Of a stretch of 14,134 nt of DNA, positions 1 to 8,400 are shown piece after piece. The notes beneath the pieces are model-generated. The model was not told the DNA's origin. It searched no databases and saw only the letters and a list, made by a program, of their open reading frames with translations. The position numbers were made by a program, and so were the translations under genes. Source of the DNA: Antrodiella citrinella (lineage: Eukaryota > Basidiomycota > Agaricomycetes > Polyporales > Steccherinaceae); assembly GCA_004802725.1 (NCBI GenBank), contig SGPM01000387.1, positions 9,848 through 23,981 of the forward strand, written 5' to 3'. The first letter of the stretch is position 1. Every line of letters starts with the position of its first letter.

Positions 1-6
1 TGCAGC

Positions 7-52
7 NNNGNTGANNNNGGNTGACGGTGGAGATGGNGANGNCGGACGACNN
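7..52. other. ambiguous bases (N) in draft sequence
   Basis: Several runs of N and isolated N bases lie here, with two more at about positions 88 and 92. Reading frames across the first 100 bases cannot be trusted. The Ns also show that this is draft-quality sequence, which matters when judging single-base frameshifts elsewhere in the window. Confidence 0.95.
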
Positions 53-204
53 AGATATAGGAATGAGTTGTGGTGGTGGTCGAGGGANGGANAGAGCCCT
101 CGGCGACGATCGTCGATGGAAGGGTTCTCCGAGTGCCGATGGTCCATCTTCACTCAGTGTCGGCGAAGGTACGTCCTCGTCAACCTGCATGTCGTCCGTC
201 GTCA

Positions 205-225
205 GGGAGGGGGGAGGGGGGGGGG
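205..225 (+). repeat. G-run / possible G-quadruplex
   Basis: A purine tract of G-runs broken by single A bases ends in ten consecutive G residues at 216-225. Such a tract could form a G-quadruplex on the plus strand. It is also a common place for sequencing and assembly errors. No gene is supported across it. Confidence 0.6.
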
Positions 226-319
226 ATCAGATAGTGCCAGAGGTTTGGTCATTGTGTGGAGGATGGAAGGCATCGGTACAGGGTTGAGCGCGGTGGCGAA
301 ATAGGAAGACGGTCCACGA

Positions 320-1017
320 ATGGCTGGCGAAAGCAACGACAGGCTGGCGAACTGGGTAGTCGGAGACGTAGAAACGGTAGGAGATGACGGCGTCGCGGTA
401 TGCGAAGAAGATGAAGTATCTTTACGCGGATTCGTGTCTCTTTTCACATCCTGTGGCGTCGTTTTGCTGGTGAGTCGTGAATCATCTTTCTTTTTTCACT
501 ATTTGCTGCGTACGTGCCATCCTTTCGCCCTGCTTTGAACCTATCATTCCTTCATATGCGTGTCTTCTCTTTATTTGTACGTCTTTCTTTGAACCTAACC
601 TAAACCTCATTATAATCTACGCGTTTTCTATTATTTCGTCCTGCTTTGAACCTATCATTCGCTCCTATGTACATCGTTTCTTTTTCGCAAGTCCTGCTTT
701 GAACCTATCATTATCAACTCCTACTGACTCACCTTCACTTTTAGGACAGCTTTCTCCACGTTCGTGGCTCCGACGCACCCTCTGCACAGCCCATGCCTTC
801 GACGCTGGAGGTTCTGCCGGCGAGGGTGTTCACGTCGACAGCCAGCTGCCACCTCCACGTTCGCGGCTCCGATGCTCCCTCTGCACAGCCCATTCCTTCG
901 ACGCTGGAGGTTCTGCCGGCGAGGGTGTTCACGTCGACAGCAAGACCACGACCCGGGGACTTTGGACACGCCACCACTAGATCGTCGATGAGGAAGCAAC
1001 CAGGAGGGGGGGTATAG
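320..1017 (+). CDS. putative small spliced hypothetical gene (2 exons)
   Basis: I do not recognise this protein. A reading from the ATG at 320 (MAGESNDRLANWVVGD...) stays open for exactly 50 codons to 469, where a consensus GTGAGT donor follows. A TGACTC branch-like site, a pyrimidine tract and a TTTTAG acceptor end at 744. The second exon (745-1017) joins in phase 0 and has many codons ending in C, as in the confident genes here. The predicted product is 140 residues. Its second exon contains a 99-bp tandem duplication, so the motif VRGSDAPSAQP...PSTLEVLPARVFTSTA appears twice, 33 residues apart. The 275-bp intron would hold a ~55-bp tandem repeat, which is long for this window. The opposite strand is also open across the duplication. 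Treat this as a possible gene only. Confidence 0.3.
529..733. repeat. degenerate ~55-bp tandem repeat, about 3.7 copies
   Basis: The 20-base core CCTGCTTTGAACCTATCATT occurs exactly at 529-548, 640-659 and 693-712. A diverged core (ctttctttgaacctaacc) lies near 584, so unit starts are spaced 55, 56 and 53 bases apart. The sequence between cores is T-rich and variable, as expected of an old minisatellite. It falls inside the putative intron 470-744. Confidence 0.8.
754..941. repeat. 99-bp tandem duplication (period of 33 codons)
   Basis: Copy 1 runs 754-852 and copy 2 runs 853-941, with only scattered substitutions between them. The last ~50 bases, from the TTCGACGCTGGAGG segment to GTCGACAGC, are identical in both. 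Because the period is 99 bases, the reading frame is kept on both strands. The high identity suggests a recent duplication or homogenisation. Confidence 0.85.
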
Positions 1018-1299
1018 CGACGGGAAGCGGCGGATAAGGGATGTACAAGATGAGTTCTCGTTCGTGCTGTTTTCGTGGTGCAGGGACTCACACGTACTAC
1101 ACGATGCGGCCTGTTGCATCCGAACGTGGGCTGGTGTGGCGGATCCATACGAAAGAGGACGTGGAGGATGTGGAGGGGTGCGAGGATGTGGAGGAGCGCG
1201 GATGCGAGAGAAGGAGACAACGTCGGATGGTACGTCGTCCGTTTAAACCATTTCCGATCTGTCGCGAATGCGTATCGCAAAAGGATGTACACGCTGGCA

Positions 1300-1563
1300 T
1301 AGATGCAGCACGTCGCATCGGTCATAGCCATGCTATGGCTCGTTTCGTCACAACACAGCGTACGAGAAGGGAACAAGAGTGTATTGGGTGTGGAGATGCA
1401 TTGAATACATCCAATGTAAAGTGACTGATGATATGTAGTATTGAATAATTTGGTGTTTCCATCGCGTCCTCAACATGTCACGTCGTTCGTAGCCATGCTA
1501 CAGCTCGTTTGATGATCGCGACAGAGGTTCACGACGAGGAAAAAATATGTATTCGGTGTAAAC
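1300..1563. repeat. diverged direct duplication, offset about 165 bp
   Basis: The segment around 1326-1395 reappears, diverged, at 1491-1563. Shared blocks are GCCATGCTA..CTCGTTT, then ACGA..G.A, then GTATT.GGTGT. The offset is 165 bases at the first block and 168 at the last, so the net indel between copies is one codon. Read in the matching frame, both copies give S-H-A-x-A-R, followed about 15 residues later by C-I-x-C. Confidence 0.55.
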
Positions 1564-1922
1564 TTACCTGGACCATATCCTATACGAGTCCATCACGTTC
1601 TCAGGCGGTCCTCCTCGCTGGTGAGTATGATTGCAGGGCGTAGACCGACGGAGGACGGTGAGAGCGCGTCGCAGAACGCGTTGTCACACGCGTCGTCAAT
1701 GAGACTGAGCGGCGGGTCCATCTCGGACCCATTGTCCCCGCAACGTTCAAGACCGGCGAATGCGGGGGCGAGAGTATCTCCTCGGCGTTGAAGAAGACAC
1801 GCTCGAGGTACTCGCGTTCGGGTGACGTTATGAGTCAAGACAGCTAGGGAGGAGCATCTTGACCATCGGGGAGAAAGAGCGGGATGGCGAGGAAGTGGGT
1901 TATGTCTCCAATGAGGATAGAG

Positions 1923-2178
1923 CAGGTGGCTGATGTCGCCGACGAGGGTGGGCGAGGGTGGCAAGGACAGTGGTGAGGGTGGCGGGGTGGGTGGCGAGGA
2001 CAGTGGTGAGGGTGGCCGAACAGGTGGCCGACGTCACCGACGAGAGAGCGACGAGGCAGGTGACGGGTGGCATGTAGGTGGCCGGCATCACCGACGAGAG
2101 GATGGGGAGGTGGCTGATGGGTGGCACGCTGGGTGGCGAGCAGGTGGCCGACGTGGCCGATGGGTGGCATGCCACCCA
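1923..2178. repeat. degenerate GC-rich minisatellite
   Basis: Variants of aggtggcygaygtcrccgac recur near 1924, 2022, 2076 and 2141. Between them are two near-identical blocks built on aggacagtggtgagggtggc near 1963 and 1997. Spacing is irregular, about 35-100 bases. The array is strongly G-rich on the plus strand and ends with an 18-bp palindrome. Confidence 0.65.
2161..2178. repeat. perfect 18-bp palindrome
   Basis: TGGGTGGCATGCCACCCA reads the same on both strands, with no spacer. It sits at the right end of the minisatellite and could extrude as a short cruciform. No function is assigned. Confidence 0.8.
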
Positions 2179-2262
2179 GGCATGGAGGGTGGCAAAGGTG
2201 GGTCGGGACGATCGGCGCGGGGGGCGGTTGCCATTTCGAGCAAAGGGTGAAGAAGCCGCACC

Positions 2263-2744
2263 ATGTTGGGCGAAAAACGGCCTAATCGGGCGGGGCGACG
2301 CGCCAAGCGCGCGACACCTCCGAGGGCACCGAGGTCGGCGCTTATCCACGCAATAATGATAGGTGTTTGTTGCAGGTAGGGATCCACAAACGGGACACTA
2401 CCTCCAGCTCGACCCAGAAAAGGCCCGGGTCAAGCTCAATCGCACAGAGGTCGATTTCAACACCGACATCGACAGCTTCCTCTACGTCGGCAGAAACATC
2501 AAGTGTACGCAGCCCATCGCTCTCTGCTGCGGTCCCACCGTAGGAAATGGTCCACCCATGTCTGGTGCGCGCGTCGTCATTTCGTTCGCGTTTCTGTTGG
2601 AGGTCGGGGCGGGGTGTAGTGCTGACGCCGTGTCGGTGTAGGTTCAACGAGCTGCATCTGTCGAACCAGGCGAACCGCGTCGTCGCGAAGAACGTGCAGC
2701 AGGTGATCCGTGGCCAGACGAACAAGTTCACGACGTGGCTGTGA
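2263..2744 (+). CDS. unidentified small protein, 3' exons clear, 5' end uncertain
   Basis: I do not recognise the family. The reading from about 2380 (DPQTGHYLQLDPEKARVKL...) has a strong preference for codons ending in C, which supports this strand over the equally open opposite strand. A 58-bp intron at 2584-2641 (GTTCGC donor, CTGAC branch motif, TGTAG acceptor) joins ...GARVVIS to FNELHLSNQANR.... The protein ends ...GQTNKFTTWL at the TGA at 2742-2744. The middle contains a Cys-Cys-Gly-Pro segment; no signal peptide or membrane helix is evident. The 5' end is unclear. One possibility is an ATG at 2263 giving a short basic leader, joined by a weak 46-bp intron (2334-2379). Another is that the gene was cut by the repeats upstream. 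It is convergent with the minus-strand gene that ends at 2976. Confidence 0.55.
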
Positions 2745-2975
2745 GGGGTTTCGCACCCGTACTTTCGTAGGCTAGTACTACAAAATCCATTCACGTTGGT
2801 CAAACGTACATTCCTGTTGTAATACTAGGTTGTGTACACACATATTACAAAGAGAGATGACCATACAGTACAATGGTACACTGGATGTCCATTGGAACAC
2901 GAGAGAGAGTAGAAACATACATGACAAAATCACAAGCTCAGATATCGGATATCGTGAACAAAGAAGAAACAAACA

Positions 2976-5315
2976 TCACGCCTTCGCGTCCTTCGGAACC
3001 GCCGGCAACCCGCTCTTGATCCTCTTCCCCTCCTCCACCTTCTCATCGCCCTTCTTCCCGCCCTCGAGGTGTCCGAGCAACACCTTCGCCTCGCCCTTCA
3101 TCTTCTCCATGAACCCGACTTTGCGCTTCGACGGCGTCGACGAGGGTCCACCGGACCCCGCGCTCTCGTTGGATTTTTCCGAGGGCGGTTCTCTCGCCTT
3201 GTCCTCAGAAGACTTGGCTCTGGCCGCGTCTTCGGTCGACTGGGCGTGGGCCTCGGAGCCTGCGGGGTGTAATTGCGCCGGGTGGTAGTCCGAGCCATAG
3301 CCGTCGCCCTGTTCGAGAGAAAGCAGAAAAGGCGAGTCGAGTCAGTGACAGATCTCCAATCGCGAACGGAACGAGCGCAAGGCGCGAATGATTCAAAGAA
3401 TGGACGCGCACATCCTCAGACCCACTCTTCCCCTGAGCCCTGTACCCCTCCCCACCGACGTTCACACCACCCCACATCGCGCCCTCCCGCCCCAGCCCAT
3501 GGACCCGCGCCTTCGTGTCCGCATGCCGCATATCGCCTTGCATCTCCCCATCCGACGACGGGCCATGCCCGCGCGGGAGACCGGGGTCGCCCATCCCCAT
3601 GCGCTCGCGGAGGGGAGCGTCCCGCCGAAGGGTCTCCTCACGCTCAGGACCGTCCATCGCTCGGACACGCAGCACCTCCCGAGCGTGGGCCCGGGCTTTC
3701 TCCGATGCAGATAGCTCGTCACCTGGCGTCCCTGCGTCCGAGACCCAGTCTGATCCCTGCGGGCAAGGATGTGAGACTGGGTCTCGGACGCGGGGCTGCG
3801 AGGATCACCGAAAGACGAAACGAAACGAAAGGGGAAAGGAGGCTTACCTTGTTCTCGTGTCCCGTCTGATGCTCCTCCTTCTTCGTCTCGCCTCCACTCG
3901 TCATCTGCGTCTCCTTCCCCGTCCCACTCGTCTCCTTCGCTTCGTCTTCGCTCTTCGTCTTCGTGGCAGCGACTGGAGGGATCTGAACGTTCGCCGTGTC
4001 GGTATGCGTCCCGCGAGACTCCATTGCGGACTTCTGCGAGTCCCCGACAGACTGAGACGGTTGCGCAGGGGCAGGTTCACGTCCGCCAAACCCTCCACCC
4101 GCCAACAACGCTCCCGTCGCCGCACCGCTCGTTCCCACCCCACCCGCCGTAGCCTTGTTCGTTGCATCGCTATGCGAACCCTGGAAAGAAGATTGAGAAT
4201 ATTGAGAATCAGATGAGAGCGTGCTTGCAGCGACAGGACGTGCCTGTGACTGTGCAGTACCAAGATCGCCGCCGGTGCGGTTGTTCATGCCTCCGGGGAG
4301 ACGGTTTTCTCTGTCAGCAGACTCGGTAGCTAGGATCCCTGCTCCAACGGATCCGACCCTCGCGCGTGTCGCAGCGACAGGGACGGTGTTCGTGGTGCCG
4401 CCAGGAGCGTGTGAGTCGGCAGCTTGACGTGAGGTGTCGACGTTCGTGTGTTCGTCGGGGAGACGAGCGACGGCGGACTCGGACGTGTTGCCTGGGAGGG
4501 CACCGACACCAGCAGAATGGGTGGAGGGTGGAGCGCCGGTGGATTCAGTGGAAGGAAGGGACGTTTGAGGGGTGGGATTGCCTAGAACTACGCCATGTAA
4601 GTGAAACGTACTCACCGAGAGATACGAGACGTACGTTGCTGATTTGCAGACTCGACAGCACCGCCGACGATGCCAGTTGCGGCTGCAGCAGTGGTGGTAG
4701 CGGCGGGTGTCGTGGTACCCACAGAGGCAGGTTCGTTGTAGGGAGTGGGGACTTCGTCTGGGAGACGAGCGACGCCAGACTCTCCGATGGTGCCTGGCAG
4801 AGACCCGACGCCGGCGACGTGTTCACCAGCTGCGGCGCCGGTGATTTCGGTACTTGGGAGGGAAGTGCGGTGGGGAATGTGCGTGGAGGGAGGCGGTGGT
4901 GACTTCGGCCTGGGACTGGGCTGTGAAGCAAACGTAGGTCAGTGTGGTATGAGGGTAGACCGGGGTACGACAACTCACGAAGGTACCCCTGAACGGTGTC
5001 AACGACGCTCTTGGGCAGGTACTGAGCAGCCTGGGGGAGGTACTGCTTTGCGGTCTCGCCGACGGAAGTGGCAGCGTCGGAGACCCTGCGGTTGATGGCG
5101 TCGAAGCCGGACGAGAGGGGCTCCTTGTCGTCTGGTTTGAATGCGCCGGGGACGGATGGGTCTGCGGAATGTGTGCGTACGTTGTCAGGGGCGGGGGCGG
5201 CTGTGGACTGGTTCATGGCGGTGGTGGTCTTTGTTGCCCATTCCTGGGAGGGGGTCTGGAGACCGGGCTCTGTGGCGACGGGCGGGATGACGGGGGTGCT
5301 CATAGTGCTGTCCAT
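2976..5315 (-). CDS. LEA/hydrophilin-like disordered stress protein, five exons
   Basis: The predicted protein is about 670 residues, rich in Ala, Gly, Ser, Thr, Pro and charged residues, with no membrane helix: a hydrophilin or LEA-like composition. Exons on the minus strand are about 5315-4987, 4909-4635, 4581-3848, 3756 (or 3795)-3412 and 3308-2976. The GTACGT donor at 4634, GTAAGC at 3847 and GTGCGC at 3411 give consistent phases; intron 1 borders are the least certain. Near residues 77-107 lies an amphipathic stretch (SSGFDAINRRVSDAATSVGE, then KQYLPQAAQYLPKSVV). Two 38-residue repeats follow, one each in exons 2 and 3. The C-terminus has a basic motif, KVGFMEKMKGEAKVLLG, then EKVEEGKRIKSG, a tail I recall from other basidiomycete stress proteins (from memory, unchecked). 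The start may be the second ATG (5303), because the TATA box lies only 24-30 bases upstream of the first ATG. The role is inferred: protection of proteins or membranes under dehydration or osmotic stress. Confidence 0.7.
3734..3791. repeat. perfect 18-bp inverted repeat around a 3' splice site
   Basis: The arms are 3734-3751 and 3774-3791 (GCGTCCGAGACCCAGTCT and its exact reverse complement), separated by 22 bases. After one mismatch, three more pairs extend the stem outward. On the minus strand the loop contains the acceptor CCGCAG (AG at 3758-3757) of the LEA-like gene. A second acceptor, CTCGCAG (AG at 3797-3796), lies just outside the stem, 39 bases upstream in the transcript. Confidence 0.9.
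4451..4866 (-). repeat. two 38-residue protein repeats in consecutive exons
   Basis: Codons at 4866-4753 (exon 2) and 4564-4451 (exon 3) of the LEA-like gene encode 38-residue units that align without gaps, with 27 of 38 residues identical by my count. Both begin TSLPSTE.TGA, contain AGVG.LPG, and end ES.VARLPDE. This points to an exon or segment duplication, and gives the correct reading frame of exon 2. Confidence 0.85.
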
Positions 5316-5338
5316 CTCTCGCTGCCATGTCCCAGACC

Positions 5339-5345
5339 TTTTATA
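5339..5345 (-). promoter_or_regulatory. TATA box of the LEA-like gene
   Basis: TATAAAA on the minus strand lies about 24-30 bases before the first ATG (5315) and 36-42 before the second (5303). Transcription is expected to start about 30 bases downstream of a TATA box, so the mRNA may begin at or inside the first ATG. That would favour translation from the second. Confidence 0.65.
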
Positions 5346-5357
5346 GTACCAAAACGG

Positions 5358-5367
5358 GTGACGTCAC
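5358..5367. promoter_or_regulatory. CRE-type palindrome (GTGACGTCAC)
   Basis: A perfect 10-bp palindrome containing TGACGTCA, the consensus site of ATF/CREB-family bZIP factors such as fungal Atf1. It lies 13 bases upstream of the TATA box of the LEA-like gene. This fits induction through stress MAP-kinase signalling, which is an inference from the site and the nature of the gene. Confidence 0.6.
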
Positions 5368-5486
5368 TCGTAAGGTTAGGGTTGTCGGCGACGAACAGGT
5401 ATCCACCAGGTGAACCTGTCCTGCTCCAGTCAGGTGTCCTACGAATACGACTGCAATCGCCCCACTGGGCCCTCCTCTGGAACCGC

Positions 5487-5494
5487 TATAAATA
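5487..5494 (+). promoter_or_regulatory. TATA-like sequence TATAAATA before the DUF6535 reading
   Basis: TATAAATA lies immediately before the point where DUF6535-like coding similarity begins (5498). If used, transcription would start near 5517 and the first ATG (5537) would lead into a stop after 30 codons. The following TACAG could instead be a 3' splice site of a lost or unseen upstream exon. The two TATA sequences here and at 5339-5345 face apart across about 140 bases. Confidence 0.35.
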
Positions 5495-5497
5495 CAG

Positions 5498-8400
5498 GCT
5501 GGTTTGTTCTCTGCAGTCGTGGCCACGGTGGCGAGCATGACGCTCCCCGCTCTCAGCGCAGATCCCAACTTGAAGACCCAAATCGTCCTTACTCCGTTCC
5601 CTAGATCCAACAGCTGGAAATCCCGCTGAGGTCGCTGCCTCTGTCGCGTGGAACGGCCCAAGCGTGTCCGTGCTTTGGGTGCAATCACTCCTCTACGCCA
5701 GTCTCGCTTGCAGCCTTTTCGCCGCCCTCGGTTCCGTTACGGGCAGGCAATCGCTCGGCAAGTACAGCACCACCGGGGAGCACGGCACGCTCGAGGACCG
5801 CTGCATGGAGAGACAGAGGAAATTCGACGCGTTGCAGACATGGCACTTCTTCACCGTCCTCGAGGCCATCCCCGTCCTGCTCCAGGCGTCCCTCCTCCTG
5901 TTCGGTTTGGGGTTGAGCGCGTACATGTGGAGCCAGACCGTCGTGGTCGCCGCTGTTCTCATCGCGATGAACGGTACCGGAGCGCTAGCTTATCTCTGGC
6001 TCATCAAATCGTCTGTGCAGTATCCCGATTGTCCCTTTTACAGTCCTCTATCTGCTAGGTTACGCGCCGCGCCCCGAACAATGCGTGTGTATTCGGAGCG
6101 GCTTCGTAAAGGTGCGTCCTCAGACATATCAGAGTATGTTACCCTCGTTCATGTGTACATGTTGGTTACCGTCCTTTGCAGGATTCGTGTCTGTGTCCTT
6201 TACGATAGGTTCGTTGAATCGTAGGGCGTTGGTAAATGACAATGACTCGCATGAGGGCTCTCTACTGCAACGTAACGCTCGCCCTTCACCTCCTCGTATC
6301 GCCGTGCAAAGGCTTTGGACCGCCCTCAGTGCCACATTTCGGTCGCTCTACATCTACCTCCTCTGCCCGGTGTGCCGTCTACTCACTCCTCCTCCTCACA
6401 TCGTGCGACGGCTTCGGAAGATCCTCGAATCCATAAGGCGGTCGCTCCGAACCTGCGCTTCTCGCACCCTGGATGCACTTCGTCCTGAGTTGCTCGCCTC
6501 CGATCACCATCCGGCCGACGACAACACCATCGCTGCAGCGGCGGTGCTTTGGCTTTTGGAGACATCGTCCGACCCGACTGCAAGTGTCGATACGCTGCAG
6601 CTCGTGCCACAGCTGCGTTGGCTCACGGGCACCTTCTCGGATCCGATCTCCCTGCGGCACTTGGACTTCCTCCTCGACCGGATGGTGGAATGTGTCAAGC
6701 ACAATGATGATGGCGTACACTGGGCCAAGTTCACGCTGTTGGGGCATGCGTACCTCCTGTTGCATGTTGAACTGCTGCGCTTCCGTGATCCACATTACGA
6801 GATCAACGTGTGGGCTCAACGGGAAGACCGTCAAGCCAAAGTGCAGCTCATCTCGCACGCAGCGCAGCGTTTTTTGGACCGCGCTGATGGCGCCGGGGAG
6901 GCTCCAAACCTTCTTCGCCTCATGTGTTTATTTTTCGTTCGCTACTACCATACCATGCATGACCCCTCACGCCCACTCGGAGAATTCTCTATCGCTGATC
7001 ATGATTTGCGAGTTACCTCGGCGTCGAGCGTGTACACCAAAACACTCCTCTACCTCGGTCATCGTGCCAGCAGATCCACGGAATTGTACAAAGGTGAACT
7101 GGCTTGGATCTCGGACATAGTCGAGCACTGTGGGAATATATCTGCGCGGGACCGTGACAACGACCGACTGCTGTTGGTGGCGTTGGCGATGCTGTTGGGA
7201 CATGGCCGTCCGCGTGTACACAGGTCCGTACCATGTTCCTCTCGTACAGATACCAGAACCGAGCACTGAGCCCTTTCGAAACAGCTCGACGGAGACCGTA
7301 GAGGCGGTGAGGTACATCCTGTCACCTGCGGAGGATGACGGAGGATCTCGTTACCTATGGGACAAGAGTCTAAGATTGACGGTACCACGATTCCTCTGCA
7401 GGTTAGATGGTGTCCTCGTCGTCCTTGAGGGTGCAATTTCTGATCTAGCCAGACATTGGATAGGAGACTCCCTGGGCCTTGCGCAGCCACATCGTGGAGC
7501 CTTCTGGTGGAAGCACCCAGTTTTTTCCCGAATTCTGGAGCTGAACGTCATCGTCCTCAGTCCCCGCCTTACTGGCATGGATGACTTATCCTTCCCCACG
7601 CATTCCTGTTACCTGTTACTATCCGCCGATTCGTTCCTTTGGCTACCGACGTATCTTGAAGCCTTGGGCGTTACGGTCGGTTGGAGCCCCATGGCGGATC
7701 CGAGCGAACGAGCGTCGGAACTGTGGAAATTCACGACTAATGCGTTCCTGCTACTGTCCTCAAGTTCTTTCTCCGCCAATCAGGCTGATGTCGTGGCAGA
7801 TGGGGGTCTCGCGCTCATCAATGCGGTTGGGTGGGCACTGTCAGTCCTGACGACGCATTGGCGGTCAGAGTCTCAGGACGGATTCTTGCAACTCTACCGA
7901 CTGGAATGTGCTACACTCTGTCTGCTTCACTCTCCGGCCCTCGCTTTACCGTTGTCAACCCCACAACATCCACAACATACCGTTCTTCGCAGCCACATCC
8001 TCGATTTATTCAACCACCTCTCGGACACGCGACCCTACCAATATCTTGTGAATCATACGTCCAACAAACTTTTCTAGCCAGATTGGCCGGACGTTGCTCG
8101 CGCCAGAACGGATGGTGGACGGATGCCGGATGACACGCAGGACGATGATGAGTGGTCTCCTGATCCAGCCAGTCCCTTTCTTCGCATATGGATCAAGATC
8201 GTCTTTCGCTGGATATGCGACTCATATGGTTATAGCGAAGGCCTTCGGCAAGGGATGTTATCCCTCTTCCCCACTGATCTGTTCCTGCGGTGTGAGATGG
8301 TACGCCAGCCAACGGAGTCATGGCCTGTCTCAAGACACGACAGCCAGAATTGGCGTCTCTGTGGTCGCGATCGCTGCCGCTTGGAGCGGGTGGGACACTT

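Larger units (their letters stand above)
1021..2262. other. gene-poor stretch with diverged repeats
   Basis: No convincing gene was found here. Open frames on both strands are short and overlap, and none shows clear codon bias. The segment holds a diverged duplication around 1300-1560 and a GC-rich minisatellite at about 1920-2180. A short plus-strand reading from an ATG at 1629 (serine- and arginine-rich, 54 codons) and a minus-strand reading at 1593-1760 both look weakly coding but contradict each other. It may be decayed coding DNA. Confidence 0.5.

Noticed and set aside
741..1376. 211-codon minus-strand open frame, the longest in the left flank
   Set aside because: It uses the 99-bp duplication plus unrelated sequence and shows no recognisable domain. 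The plus-strand reading has better splice signals, though neither is certain.
2342..2803. 153-codon minus-strand open frame
   Set aside because: The opposite strand has strong codon bias toward C at third positions and a well-placed intron, so this is its shadow.
3205..3869. Plus-strand frames of up to 198 codons rich in Arg, Pro and His
   Set aside because: They are antisense to exons 4 and 5 and two introns of the LEA-like gene, whose splicing is consistent throughout.
4979..4979. GTGAGT donor at 4978 as the end of exon 1 of the LEA-like gene
   Set aside because: It has the best consensus, but leaves a phase that cannot join the exon 2 frame fixed by the 38-residue repeat. The GTACCT donor at 4986 with an acceptor before 4909 (or 4915) fits. 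Transcript data could overturn this.
6129..6335. Minus-strand and alternative-frame open frames across the DUF6535 gene
   Set aside because: They overlap clearly recognised coding sequence and lack any family signal.
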